Assembly: GCA_019787685.1 (NCBI GenBank)
Contig: JAHNUO010000003.1
Location: forward strand, 2,356,001 to 2,420,000
Source of the DNA: Chiua virens
Lineage: Eukaryota; Basidiomycota; Agaricomycetes; Boletales; Boletaceae
DNA length: 64,000 nt
Reading direction: 5' to 3'
Below the pieces are notes generated by a model. The model did no database searches. It worked only from the letters and a program-made list of their open reading frames with translations, and had not been told where the DNA came from. Below are positions 37,305 through 50,083 of the stretch, one piece after another. Made by a program: the position numbers and the translations under genes. Position 1 is the first letter of the stretch. Every line of letters starts with the position of its first letter.

Positions 37305-39227
37305 CTGTCAAGTTGATGAGTATATCGCATCGAAAGAGCTGTCATTCGATAACCCACTCGTATTCTTCCACGATGTCCGGGAATCGTCGAGGAAACGAGC
37401 GTAAGCAGGTGCACCCATAGGTGTTTGTCAATGAGAGGAAATGGTATAATCCATCGTATGCTATGTGCCAAGTTATAGCAGAACGGAGACTCGGTACTTC
37501 CATATGGTAACTGGTTACCGTCATGAAGGGTCTTCCGATGAGCCTGAGGCGCCACGTCGACACTCTGTCGTATGCGGGTCCGAGTCCTCTAAATTAGGTA
37601 GGCAGTTGCGAGGTCGGATGAAACTCCCAAGCTGTTGTCATTGACATGATTAACGTATGCAACGATCCCGCAGTATACGTACAGACTACACAGAGAGGTG
37701 TCAACCTCCGACAAGGCACGACTTTTGAAATTCCTCGTTTGATTTTCTAAGTCTCGTCCCGATGAGTAGGTTACTATTTAACGCGTGACACCGTAGTGAG
37801 GGGCATTGGACCAAGTTAAGGGTCGTGTGACGCACTGAAACAAGGTGCAAGTTGACTGGTAAGTTATGCATGTTTAACTGAAACAAGGCTGAAGTAGTAC
37901 ACTGACTTAGTAGACTCGGGGTCACCGGGTCACGGTACCGGTGCCTATATAGAGTCGGCGCATCGACGTAATCCGCCATACGTCAGCGCTTCGGCCTTCG
38001 AGTGAGCTCGCCGCGTACCGAAGTTTGACGTCCGGTGCCCAAGCTGGATGTCCATATATTATTTTCATCGACTTTTCCCCCGCTGTCACGGTCCCTCTCA
38101 AAGTTCAGAATTCCGGTTCCTTTACATCAACCTTACGAATCCTCGTCAGCGGCGCCACTGATTTGTATTGTCCCTGATTCCCTCAGGTCAGGGCGGGCGA
38201 AAGCTACGGTATAGGGGTCTCGTACTACTTACGATATTGCGCTGGCTGACAGGGGTTTGACGCTTTTCTAGGGAAATTTTTATCTTTTAATGTGCTGGAC
38301 CACCAGCACGCATGACACGTTTATGCACCTATCAAGACGTGGGTACTAGCTAACATATTCAGATGCTAAGATCTGGCACATACCTCCGCCTCGTGCAACG
38401 CTTCTACCTCCGTGGCGAGGTTTCTCCCGCGCAATTGGTGATGAAACTGCTAAAAAAAATACACGGTTACACATGAACGAGACATATGTATGCCACCGGC
38501 GGAATGCGCCATCGACAGAGGTCATGATTCTGATACATCTGATCATGTCCTAATTCACAGTTGCGCCACTGATGCATGCCAACAAGTCGAGGAGGCTCGC
38601 GGCACGTCGGCGTCGGACTATACACGTGTGTGGCGCATAGCTGTCGGCCTCGTGGACGGATCCCAGCTCGAATGTCACATTTCGGCGGCAGTGATCTCAG
38701 AACTCAGAATCTAAAACCAACGACCAGTTTCAACAACATGCCTCACACATATCTCACTCTCCGCCAACAACTCTCAAGCTGAAAGACATCCCCAAGGTTA
38801 GTATTGGTTGAGCATGTATCTCAATCTAACAAGAAACTCATGGACGATCCATCTACCATAAGTACGAGCAGGTACTAGCTAGCCACTCTGCAGATGCTTA
38901 GATTCCTTGGCTCTCTGTCCAGACCAAGCCCTCGCTTTGTCGAGGTACGACTCAAGCGACATGAGAACTTGAACATCCAGGTGATGGTCATCGTTTTATC
39001 AACGAATTATCATAAAACGTACTCCAGTGATGGTCCCGAACACCCAACACGTGACGACTTAGTGGCGACTACGGAAACCCGGCGGAACAGCTCGAAGGTG
39101 CAGTTGGTTTAGGAAGTCGGGACGATAGAATCCGATCCATCAGTTGAAAACCATCTTATGCAAATTGAGCCTGCTGAATTAGGTTCAAAAAAACGAATGG
39201 GCATCCAGCTTGAGGAGGAAACTGACA
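37305..39227. other. 5' flank of the transporter and intergenic region
   Basis: The first exon of the sugar transporter must lie in the first few hundred bases. Beyond that no gene is supported. A direct repeat around GGTACTAGCTA with GCAGATGCT about 530 bp apart (38342 and 38870) may mark an old insertion. Confidence 0.4.
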
Positions 39228-39234
39228 CACTACA

Positions 39235-39256
39235 GTCGACTCCCACATAAGCGATA
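39235..39256 (+). repeat. Left terminal inverted repeat candidate
   Basis: Twenty-two bases starting GTCGACTCCCAC and ending AAGCGATA, an exact inverted match to 60818-60839. About 30 bases further in, a motif TATGAGGGAGTAT occurs, and the same motif precedes the right copy. Confidence 0.65.
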
Positions 39257-39469
39257 GCTCTCGGGACATGCCCGAAGGTATACACTATGAGGGAGTATTC
39301 GTTCTGCAGGAGGTCAGCCTTCTGAGGTAAATTGGTAAACACTCGTGAATAGTATTGGTAAACATCAAATCTAATGTGTTACAAGGCTAAGTACGAGCAA
39401 AATAACCTGTGACCTTGAAGCGTGCTACAACGTCATGTTTCGCATCCCACTAGTTTGTGTCTTCTGCCC

Positions 39470-39992
39470 AAGAGTGCGCAACATGTAGCACCCGTATCTG
39501 ACACTAGCTTGCAAAATTTGTGGTAACTACCGTCACCATGATTGCAAGATTTACGATAAAATATAGTGGTGATCCATGGTGTGCGCATCTGCCCCACAAC
39601 TTGCAAGACGAATGAGCCTTCTCGCTGATGTCTGCCTACCATGACATTTTTTGCAAGATCGAATCAGCCATCCAGCGTCCTGTTGTGCAAAATGCCTGCC
39701 CCACGTTCGACTTGCAAGATTCACCCCCTTGCAAGACGAATCGGCCCCGTGTTTTACAAGATTCCCGCATCGTGCTACTATGCAAGACGTTATGTAACTT
39801 GATTCGGAAGGCATCTGCCCCACCGTCTTGCAAGACAAACTGGCCTGACATTTTGCAAGATTCCTGCATCCGAGTCATGCTATGCAAGACGTCCACCTCA
39901 CATCTGCCCCACCATCTTGCAAGACCAACTGGCCCGACATTTTGCAAGATTCCTGCATCCGAGTCATGCTATGCAAGACGTCCACCTCGCGT
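39470..39992. repeat. 89-bp minisatellite with CTTGCAAG cores (left array)
   Basis: At least three clear units of 89 bp (starts at about 39723, 39812 and 39901) plus degenerate ones to the left. Each unit carries three TTGCAAGA-like words: CTTGCAAGAC, TTTTGCAAGATT and TATGCAAGACG. Open frames across it on both strands are shadows of the repeat. Confidence 0.8.
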
Positions 39993-40698
39993 CCCCCCAT
40001 CTCCCCCATTGGAGTATCCTCCGGGCCAACCTGTCGCAGACCATTGATTCCAATGCTCCGATGTCGTCCCGATGAAAGGCTTCGTCCATTGGCACGAGGT
40101 TCTCCGTCGCTCGCGGACCTCAGGAACCGTTCTTCAAACCGCGCTTTGCTATCTCTATCTCAAGGTGAGGTCAGCATTGATCTCGACACCGACCTCCTCA
40201 ATTCAACTCTCGACGCCGACACGCTGCCTGCGGAAACCCTACTAGCCGGTGCGCATCAACCCACGTCCGAATATACACCATACACCTCCTCCCCCCTCCC
40301 CCCTCCCTTCTCTGCTTCTCATCCCTGTCGTGCGTTCCTGTCACTGATCTTGGCACCAAAATTTATGCAAGACCGTTGCTATTCAAATCGCGTATGGGCT
40401 TCCACCAAGTGAAATTGGCTGATATGGATGTGCGCTTGGAGAAGCCCTTGAGTGGCGTCTTTGGGTCGGTAAATTGCCAGTACGTGTCCCAGTTCCTTGC
40501 AGGAAGCCCCGTACAGATTGTTCTCATCTCACCAAACTCGAGCGCGCACAGAAAATGATACTGCTACGATTTGAAGCGGGGTGGGCGGTCGAAACAAAGC
40601 ATACAGTATAGCTAACTTCTAAGTATTGTAATTGCACGTAGAGTCGCAGATGTACCACTAATCTTCCTTCTTGACACTGTGAACCGGCTGAGATTTAG
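39993..40698. other. No recognisable gene
   Basis: Between the left array and a possible minus-strand gene. The plus-strand frames here extend out of the repeat array and lack domains. Confidence 0.35.
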
Positions 40699-40778
40699 AT
40701 GTTTTCCGGAGTTTCATACGCTGATATTGACCTGACGGTCCAACAGCATTTGTCAGTTCCTCCGAGTCAGCTGGTCGT

Positions 40779-41384
40779 TTATATGGAACCCATGCTAACT
40801 TCCTTCGAGCCTGATATAGACGAAGAAATTTTAGCACTATATTTGACTGTCAGTAATAGGCTAGCACTTACTGTCAACACATTAACACTTCTATTGTTCG
40901 TACGCGCTGGCGAACCCGGCGAAGGGGCCAAGTCAGAAGAGGGAAAATCTAGTGGTGGCGAGTCCTCCTTGACGTTGTTGCGAGCAGAAGGGTGGACCGT
41001 GTCACAAGCGGTGTCCGAGTCACTGGTAGCTCTGTTATCAACAGTTGCAGCCTGTGAGCCGGAATGAAGGGACGATTGTGCCATTTAGTACATTATACAC
41101 GATCACAATATGTTAGTCTACTCACCGAGCGTGCCGGAATTTCTATATTCCCCACAGTAGAGGCGATCGAAGCTGGACTGGCAGAAGACGGCAGACTAGA
41201 GTTGGGAACATGAAGAGATGGTTCAGAAGACGGCGGGCTAGAGCTGGGAGCATGGAGGGATGGCGATGCCAGATAGCCCACATTTGGTGGCCTTCCCGTG
41301 TGGAAACGGAACGTCTACATGGTCATGGTACTACAGGTGGGTTAGCTACAATAATAGGAAATACATCACTCACCACTGGTCCAT
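40779..41384 (-). pseudogene. Possible Ser/Pro-rich gene, interrupted
   Basis: Minus strand: an ATG at 41384 (MDQ) with a GTGAGT donor nearby, then a Ser/Pro-rich stretch (PSLHAPSSSPPSSEPSLH) with a short internal duplication, then through an intron at about 41121-41048 into AATVDNRATSDSDT and DSPPLDFPSSDLAP. A TAG, one C-to-T step from CAG, interrupts the frame before RFHTGRPP. Low complexity makes this uncertain; it could also be a 3' continuation of the KDZ transcription unit. Confidence 0.25.
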
Positions 41385-41773
41385 TGTGACTGTAGTCACA
41401 GGTTAAGGAAATGGAGTGAAGACAAACACTATGGGGTACGACAACATCGATTATGGGTGTGTAGGGAATTGACATGGCTAGCGTCCTTACGGGCTAGTAG
41501 GGGTCCAAGGATCTAAGAAATATAACGGATTGCGTACCAGTAGAGATCTTGATGTGGATTGGAGCTTCCTTTCCGGCATTGTTATTGGATACTATCCGGG
41601 TCTGTATGTACATACCGATAGTACAAGATGTTGTAAAACTCGAAATTAAAGCTTCTTTTTTTGCGTTGCTGGATACAATCTACGTTCTCTGACCGAATAT
41701 CTTGGAAGCACTCACAATCCAAACATTGAGAAGCAACTGAGCCGACCTGAATTAATGAGTAAATCAGAAGAAA

Positions 41774-44700
41774 TCATATCGCCGATACATCACTAATAAC
41801 GGTATCAATGTTACCCCCAATCTCGACGTACTTGTGTGTATTCCGCCAGATGTGGGCAAAATGCTGCGCCAAGTCAGCCCTGAGTGCGGCCTGTCGCAAT
41901 GCATACGCCCTTAAGCCCTCCATAAGTACCATATCCTCTGTTTTGACAAGAGACTGTCTCTCTGACCACCATTTCGACTGCCATTGGAGGAATCGTAGAA
42001 TGCGCTGCTGTTCTTCCACTAATAGCTCGACCTCCTCTGCCCAACGGTGTGCATGAGCACGAGCTTTTAACCACTCAATGTGGAGAGCTGGATCAATAGT
42101 AGATAAGTGTGAATTAGCAGATAAACAGGTCGACATACCATCTTGAAGATCCTCTTCTCCCTCTTCTCCCGAGCCTTCTCCTTGTCCACATGTCAGCCAG
42201 ATCCATGAGATTCGCCTGCGACCTTCGCTTTGCCGTTCCTCAGTCCCGGCTGCCATCGAGTGTATGTCTTCGTCAGCAAGAGGGTGGAGAGAGTTTTGCC
42301 AACCAGTCTTCCCTAATAATGGCGACAGTGTGACTATCGCTCTGTATGCCCTGCGATACTTCATAGCGGTAGCCTTCACCTTAGAATCTACACCTTTCAG
42401 AGAGTTTCGGGCACGCGTATTTGCGCCTTGGCCGCGTAAGAAGCGATTTTTGAAGCGCAGCATGTACGAGCGAGAGCGCAGTGCCTGGCGGAGCTCCGTG
42501 AGTGCGTCATGTGCTTGACCATAACGGAGATTCCATTCGATATCTTGGAGTTTGGTATCACACGAAACCTTGCGTGGGAGAGCAGACGGTAACCAGAGAC
42601 GAAGTTCTTCTGATTTTCGGGTAATTGCGGGGTCGACCTGGAGTGACTCTTGGGCTCAAAGGGAAGCAACAGCTGGAATATACAAGGTCTGAACAGCACC
42701 CCATGCGTCAATACGATTCCTTAGGCCATTGCTGCGCTGTTGCAGTTTTGCATTCTGTTGGTCTGTACCACGGAGACCAAGTTCTTCAATATCATTGCGA
42801 AGTCGCTGTCTTTCGGTCTATGTATTAGGCTGACAGACATATAAAAAAAGAAGACTCACTGTTGTTCCTCTAATTCAAGCCCTGAACTGATAAGAACGCT
42901 TGGCGAGATGTCGGTGTGAGTAGGTGGTACGTCCGATGCAGCAGCTTCAATCGCTTCATCCTTTGCAAGCTGCAGTTGTATGCTCGCTTGCGTGATCGCT
43001 AGCACAGAGTTAGTAGAGATAATCGCTTGCCCGTAATGCACACACAATTAGACTTTATTTCAAATGGGTTAGGCTGCGACGCATCCTCCTCCCATGCCTC
43101 TACCTGCTCTCTCCATTTGGCCAGTTGCCCACCGTATCGCCCAGCAAGAGAATGCTCAAATTCTTCTAAGTCTTCTTGATGTTCATTTCGTTCCGGAATG
43201 GCTTCGATGAGCTTACGAAGAATGGTGGTTCCTGGGTTCGGGTCATCACTATCTTGCAAGACGAGCTAAATGCGAATCAACTTACCCATACCAATGAATT
43301 TCTTCCAGTTACTATCTCCAATCAGGTCATCAAGGGTGTCACGCCGATGCCCTGGTCCCATTTCCTTCGTACTTGACGCCACGGGATTCAGCGTTGACCA
43401 GGCGTGCTCGGGTGCTTCGCCATCTGTTCGAGCAACCCCCTTGACATAGTTAAATGAATACTTCCATTGACATTCCGTAATGTGGGCGGGGAGATGAAAT
43501 TTCGGAACAAAGGACCTAACTTTAATGTCCTGGTATGGCAAGTGGAGTGGACGTGGAAGTGTTTCCATGCGTTGCCACAAACGCCGCATCCATTGGCATG
43601 CAATATCATACGATATGTTGAGTACCTTGATGGCGCCGTGATTATGAACTGCGGAGAAAAATAAATAGTCCATATTGACATATCTTAGATGCCGAGGGAG
43701 TTAGTACGCGATCTTGAGCATTCAAGAAGGAACTCACCGTTCTCCTTTCTGTAAGTCACCTACCGCTCCCGGTAACTTCATTTCGTGACGGGCACAGCAG
43801 ACGCTGCCCACTCCGGTGGATGCGAGTCCCACCGTCAACTTGGTATCCACGTTATTAACGGCATTGTGGTTTGTGCAAGTGCTTTTCTAAACAGAGATAT
43901 CAGCTATTTTGAGCGTGAAGCAAAGAAAAAAATACCTCTTGTCGCATATCAGAATGATCTGAAATGTATAGCTTGTACGACAACTCTTCGACAAAATATG
44001 CCCATCCTCGGCTAAGGCTGGGGTCAATTGCGTCTTTAGACACTGACCTACGCTTGAGACGGAAGTTGGCATCAATTGCCACAAAAAGAGCATAAAGCCA
44101 CCTAAACAGAATAAGAATAATATTGATGAATTAATGAGTAGTAACTTACTCTTTGTCTTTCGGAACTTTATCCCAGTCTTCAGGAAGATTCTTTCCAGGC
44201 TGCGGGCATGCGGGGCAGAGCACCACACATTCGCCCTCCTGTGTGCCCTCTGACCCTGTAGGATCGTGCCCGCAGCCACACCTCTTCAGCATCTTGAGGT
44301 GGCACCATTCACGAATGATCCGCATAAATTGCTCATAATGATCCTGTGGAATGGCAATCATAGAAAAACATTCAGAGCAGCAAACATAGACCAACCTTTG
44401 CAGGATACAAGCCTGTGTTGTCGGTACGACAAACGAGTGAGTTATAAAAGTGATAGGCAGATACCTTGGACTCGAGCGACAGGATATGATATTCCTCCAG
44501 AACCCTGAAGGTAGCCGCCGTGCGCGGCTTGTCTGTGCTTGCAGGGAATAACCGGCAACGAAGAAGTTGCTGAACTATGGTGCCGGCTGATTCACAGCCA
44601 CAGAAACGGAGGGTAACAGAATGTATACCGTTGCTGTCGATGATGATGAAGTCATCCGAGTAGGGAGGTTTGGGTAGACAACATGGCTGTCCACTGGCAT

Positions 44701-45508
44701 GTCCAAGTTGTATCGCTAGCCCAAGGGTCTTGAGTGAAATCCGAACCCAATAAGACCCATTCCATTCCTGAACTCGAGTAAGAGGTGTCAAACGAGAATC
44801 GCTGTTCGTTGAACTGCTCTGACCTTCACTATATGGAGCGCTTGTGCTTTGTGCCTTTCCAGAAGACACGGCTTGCAATACAGATCTAAAGTTAGACAGT
44901 CATCACAACAGTAAAGCGCAGGGTTGTTTTTGCAGAGAGAGCAGACTGTCACACCACGCCGTCCTTCTAAACGGATTAGTTCGTGAAGGAAAGCGTCACG
45001 ATGGTGTTCCGTCCATACGAGGAGAGGGAAATCCTGCATAATAACAGTTTAGATCAGCAGAGAATATGTGCGAATGCGAAGTAAATGCTCACAGATGCAG
45101 TTCGTTGTCTTGGTACATTGTCAAGAGTAGAGAGATCCACGCCGTCTGGGAAGTGATCAATGCACAGAGGATGATCAGTATCTGAAGTGAAAAGGGTGTT
45201 GGGTTGACCAGAACAGCTAGGCAGTACATCTTCCCCCTGTCCAGCCGTTGTGGGTACGTGATAGTTTTTCTTCACAATGTGTAACGTCCCAGATATATCC
45301 GACTGTATCTTGTGGTGATTCCTGGTAGGTACATTCGGTTTTCCGCCATAGGATTTGCCATGAAGTTTGAAACCACGGAGCCGCTTGAACTGTGGTCCAG
45401 CACTAGCGGTTTCTGAGTGCGTGTAGTTGAATAAGGCGGCAGGATGTTGGAATGGGAATCGATCATGCACTCACCACCACCCTGTGATCCTGTGCGAGAT
45501 AAGCTCAT
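41774..45508 (-). pseudogene. KDZ-family DNA transposase with CxC2 cysteine cluster, damaged
   Basis: Exons: 45508-45475, 45412-45093, 45033-44824, 44767-44396, 44343-44150, 44101-43936, 43886-43738, 43683-43286, 43231-43046, 42998 to about 42860, then 42800-42139 and 42087-41774. Introns are 47-62 bp. The CxC2 zinc cluster (VCSLC, CCDDC, YCKPC) comes first, followed by the RNase-H-fold core: CARHEMKLPGAVGDLQKGER, YDIACQW, PKFHLPAHI and TDGEAPEHAW, then a helical C-terminus with ERQRLRNDIEELG. The family name (Kyakuja-Dileera-Zisupton) is from memory of these motifs. Two breaks: the exon at 42998 and the next do not join in frame with any good splice pair, and a TGA (42658-42656), probably from CGA, cuts the C-terminal part. 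A CTTGCAAG motif lies in intron 8 (43253-43260). Confidence 0.8.
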
Positions 45509-45588
45509 TATCTACTGGTGGTGGGCACAGAGTTACGGATCAGTTCTTTTGAAGTTGGGGCTGTCTGCGTAAGTTCAATTCTCCCGAT

Positions 45589-45804
45589 CTTGCAAGACTC
45601 TTACAATTTCAAACTGGGGGGATGCACGGCATTAAGTATGATGATTTGGAGGATACAGGCCCTCCCCCGTGCATGTCAGGGATCAGCATATCATTGGTGG
45701 GTCCTAATGCGCCAGCACAGGAAGCAGGACTTATTAAAATGCCGCATCACTGGCATTGTATTGAACCGTAATTCGGACTCGGACGTTATCTAGGCTCTTG
45801 CAAG
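45589..45804. promoter_or_regulatory. Two CTTGCAAG palindromes upstream of the KDZ gene
   Basis: CTTGCAAG at 45589-45596 and 45797-45804, each within TCTTGCAAGAC, lie 81 and 289 bp upstream of the transposase ATG. They match the core of the flanking arrays and could be binding sites for the element's own protein. This is an inference from position. Confidence 0.4.
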
Positions 45805-45843
45805 ACTTCGCTGGCTGGCTTGGTCATCATATCGGCAACTTAG

Positions 45844-46274
45844 TGAAACAACCTAGAACAAATCTAGACTGTGAAGTGTAGTGAATGAAGTGAGAGGGGG
45901 TTCAGTCCAGATGAGAGGCGAAAACTCCAAGAGAACTTTGTTAGAGTCCTCTGGCTGTCATTCATGGGGTTTATATACTACATGGATATCGGAGTTCTAA
46001 TCTGAGTATGAACTACGTAGATAAGGATAATGTATCCTATTGGATGATAAGGTGTGAATCGATATGAGTCATAGATAAGGGCATAGCCTTGCACTGCCGA
46101 TGATGAGTCAGTGATAAGGGAAATGAAAAGATAAGAGGCATGTGTTGATGGTTGCTGTGTTATTGTGGCAGCCAATCGGATATGATCCTTTGGACAGCCT
46201 TGACATGAGGCGTGTATCTTTAGAATAGATTGAATGTAGGAGTTGAGAAGTGAGGAAAAGTCGATATCGTAACA
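45844..46274 (-). repeat. 3' LTR
   Basis: 431 bp, no difference seen against 52307-52737. The pol frame runs 55 bases into it before stopping. Confidence 0.95.
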
Positions 46275-49200
46275 CTATCCCCCTTCTGTTGATCAGACTC
46301 CGGATGATGTATTTCATAATTGAGACGATGGAGACTATCCTCATCTTCGTGTGAAGTTTTATCGTCATAGGTTCGGAACATAGAGTTAAATTCGGTTTGT
46401 GTGACTTTTAGTTTTCTTGGGGCTTCTGGATGTGCTTCGTGGAAATCAGATATGAGATCCGGTGCATTTTTCAGATTCTTTAGTGGCTCCCAAGTTCTTT
46501 CGTCGTCATCGTAACCTTTCCAGTGTATGAGATATTCTAAGCGTCGTCCTTTCATTCTGGAATCGACAATATAGTCTGCTTTGAATTCTTCTTCTCGATC
46601 ATCTCCGATTATGACAGGTCGCGGTTTATAGACCGGTTGTCCTGGTAGATGTTCCTTATAAGGTTTGACCTGAGATATGTTTACAACTGGGTGTATTCGC
46701 ATAGTGCGTGGGAGTCGAAGCTTTAGAGCATTCGGACCATGCATAGAGATTATGTCATAAGGGCCAATCCATTTATCCGTAAATTTTGGATGTTGTTTTA
46801 TTTTTAGGTTTGCAGTCGCGAGCCAGACCTTATCGCCAACCGAATAGGAAGGGGGTTCTGATCTCGAGTTGTCTGCGATGTTTTTCATATTTTCTGCGGC
46901 TTTATCTATATTAGATTTGGTTTGTTCTAGAACTTCAGAGAAGTCCGTTATAAAGTTCTGAGCAGCCGGGTTTTTCATGGATTGTGGCATAATTCCCATT
47001 CTTGGAACATAGGAACGTGTGATTTCGAATGGTGAGAATTTGGCGGCAGTGTGTTTCTTGCTGTTATAGGAAAATTGTGCAAGAGGAAGCCAATCGACCC
47101 ATGTGTCATCTTTCTCAGCACAGAACATGCGAAGGTATTGTTGCACTTCTCGGTTCATTCGTTCCGATTGTCCATCTGTTTGTGGATGATGTGCGGTGCT
47201 TAATTTGGGTGTTATCTTTAACCCTGAGCATATATCTTTCATAAGTTGGGAAGCGAATTGTGGTCCTCTATCTGAAATGATGGTTTTAGGGAGGCCATGA
47301 TGTTTCCATATGTGTGAGAGATATAGTTTAGCGAGATCCATAGATGTACACGTTTTGTGGCAGGGAATGAATTCGACTTCTTTAGAGAAGCGGTCCACAA
47401 CCGTGAGAATGGAGTCATAAGAGTGTGAAAGTGGGAGATCTGTGATGAAATCTGCTGAGATATCTTCCCATGGTAATGACGGCGTTTCTAAGGGTTGTAG
47501 AAGTCCTGCTGTTTTCTGATTAGAACCCTTGAATCGAGCGCATCTTTCACAGTGTGAGACATAATCTTTGATTTCTTCGTTCATTCGAGGCCAAATGTAG
47601 GTTCGAGAAAGAAGTTCTAAGGTTTTGTCATAGCCGGGGTGTCCAGCTTCTGGTGTGTCATGAAACATAGTTATGGATTTGGTGCGTAGAGTATCCGGAA
47701 TGAAGATCCTATCCCCCTTTCTAAGGAAGGCGTCCTCGACTTTATATCCGATAGAGAGAAGGTGTTTCATGGCATTAGGTGATAGTTTCATAGTTTCATG
47801 TTGTACGTCAGATAAGAATTGATCACCATTGTATAGGAGAGTGACGGCTGATCTGATCTTAGATGGATCCATGAGAAGGATTCCTTTGTTATCATCTTCG
47901 ATTCCGATCATGTGATCTTCTCGTCTGCTTAAAGTGTCTGCTTTTCCCATAGTGACTCCAGCTTTGTGGTGCCAAGTGAAATTAAATCATGAGAGGTATT
48001 GGGCCCATCTCGCTTGTCTTCGATTAAGATCTTGGCGTGTCATAAACCACGTTAGGTTCTGGTGGTCATTCCATATTTCGAAGTCATGTTTTGCACCCTC
48101 AAGATAGTGGCGCCATAGTTCTAGAGAGCGGATAACCGAAAGCATTTCTTTATCGGCTATCGGGTAATTCCGTTCTTCTGGTGTCATGGAATGGCTATTG
48201 TAAGCGACTGGGTGCCAAAGTCCTTCTTTTTCTAAAGATAGAACTGCTCCTGTAGCGAAATCCGATGAATCGCATTCTAAGCGATATTTGGCGTTCTGAT
48301 CCGGATAAGCCAGGATAGGGGCTGTCGTAAAGGCCTTTTTAAGCATAGTGAATGCTTCGTCACAAGCGAAAGTCCATTCAAATTTCTGATCCTTTTTAGT
48401 AAGATCGTGTAAAGGTCGTGCTATTTTTCCATAATCTTTAATGAATCTGCGATAGAAGTTGGCAAGTCCGAGGAAACTTCTGATGTGTTTGACTGAGGTG
48501 GGAGTAGGCCATTCAGCGACTGCTTTGGTTTTCTCATTATCCATTTTTATTCCATCAGTTCCCACGATCATTCCGCGGAAATCCACTTCTTTTACGCGGA
48601 AGAAGCATTTTTCTGGTTTTACGTAGAGGTCATTGTCTTCGAGGCGTTTAAGCACTTCGAGTACTATTTTGTCATGAGTTTCATAATCGTCGGTATTTGT
48701 AAAGATCATAAGGTCATCGATGTAAACAACAACAACGCCGTTCATGTCGGCAAAGATTTCGTTCATCATGGTTTGAAACGTTGCTGGTGAATTACATAAT
48801 CCAAAGTACATGACGATTGGTTCGAAAGAACCTCGGTGACAGACGAATGCTGCCTTCCATTCATTGCCTTCTTTGATGCATACGTTATTGTATCCCCATC
48901 GGAGATCCATTTTTGTGAAAAGCTTGGCGTCTTTTAATTTATCCACAAGCTGCGAAATAAGCGGCAAGGGGTAATTGTTTTTAGTCGTATGTTCGTTTAG
49001 GTAACGGTAATCCTGGACCATACGCTTCTTTCCATCTTTCTTTGGAATGAAGAAGACCGGGGATGTCTGTTCGGACTTAGAGGGTCTGATGTAACCTTTC
49101 TTTAGTTGGTCATCAATAAACGCGGAAACCTCCTCTTGTTCTGTGACAGAGAGGGGTATTAAGCGACCCTTCTTGGGAACGAAAGACTCTTTTAGGTCAA

Positions 49201-50083
49201 TGTGGTGATCCCATGGTTTGCGTAATGGTATCCTTTCGGATTCCGTCTTCCCAAATACTTTGGCATATTTCAAAAACTCTCGTGGGACCATCTCTTCAAG
49301 AGTGCGTTCCTTAGGAGGAGGAGGTGGAGTTTCCATGTTTGCGGTAAAAATTCGAGATTCCGCAATAGAGTTTACATATCTAAGTTCTTCTTCGATCATG
49401 GAATCCAAGAAATCGTCTTCTTCTTGAGAATGACATGATTCGGGACATCTCCGCATTACAACCGATCCAGTGGACCAATCAATATGGGGATTGTGGTGCT
49501 TTAACCATGTATATCCGAGGATAAGGTCGTTCTTTCCAAGGTTGGTAATTTCTGCATCCACTATCTCCCTGTGTCCTTTGTAATCGATTAATATTTTTGT
49601 GGCGTGAGTTATTGAACCCGCTTGATTCTTGGTTCCATCGACATTAAAGACTTGTATGGCATGAGGAAGCGCGTGTGTGGGAAGTTTATGCTTAGCGACG
49701 TAATCCTCATGTATGAAGATCGCATTAGCTCCACTATCAAGAAGCGCTTTTGCTCCAACGTAACCAATTTGGTTTACTGGGGATACCAAAATTGGTAAAA
49801 TGATTTCTTTTTCTACCAATGTAGATCTAATGAAAGACCCATCGGGGATTTGTTTTGGGACAGAATTAAGCACAGAACTATCGTGTCCGCCGCGCTCCGC
49901 AGAGTCGCTGTCAATGCTTTCGTTTTCTGTTGTTTTTGGTGATTTAGGTAGTTTATCCTCTTGCCGGGGAGGTTTTTCGGAATAGGTGAAATCAAACTTT
50001 AAAGAAACGGTGTTTTCATAGTTTTTAGGAAGGGTCGTGCGAACGTGAGATCCCAGTTTACTCAGTTCGCCTTGCCTTTTCCC
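46220..50083 (-). CDS. Pol: protease, reverse transcriptase, RNase H, integrase, chromodomain
   Basis: Reached by a -1 shift from gag near 50080; the frame has no ATG near its start. Domains in order: aspartic protease (ALLDSGANAIF), reverse transcriptase with YIDDLMIF, RNase H (LECDSSDFATGAVL), integrase with an HHCC finger (GHPGY, CERC), catalytic Asp in ADFITDLP, Asp in IISDRGPQF and Glu in QTDGQSERMNREV, a GPY-type module (WIGPYDII), then a chromodomain (ADYIVDSRMKGRRLEYLIHW) that in chromoviruses directs integration to marked chromatin. A single in-frame TGA at 47989-47987 separates RNase H from integrase, where relatives have a coding residue. The C-terminus is encoded across the polypurine tract and into the LTR. 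Confidence 0.9.
46275..46287 (-). promoter_or_regulatory. Polypurine tract
   Basis: AGAAGGGGGATAG in the sense strand directly abuts the 3' LTR, the standard plus-strand DNA priming site. Confidence 0.85.

Noticed and set aside
39228..39234. CACTACA next to the left inverted repeat, suggesting a CACTA-type end
   Set aside because: The right end has no TGTAGTG at the matching place, and no CACTA transposase was seen; it is kept only as a remark.
43266..43285. In-frame TAG in the KDZ exon after LIRI
   Set aside because: A 54-bp intron (43232-43285) with GTAAGT and CCCAG removes it and joins FIGMG to TTILRKL in frame, so it is not a nonsense mutation.
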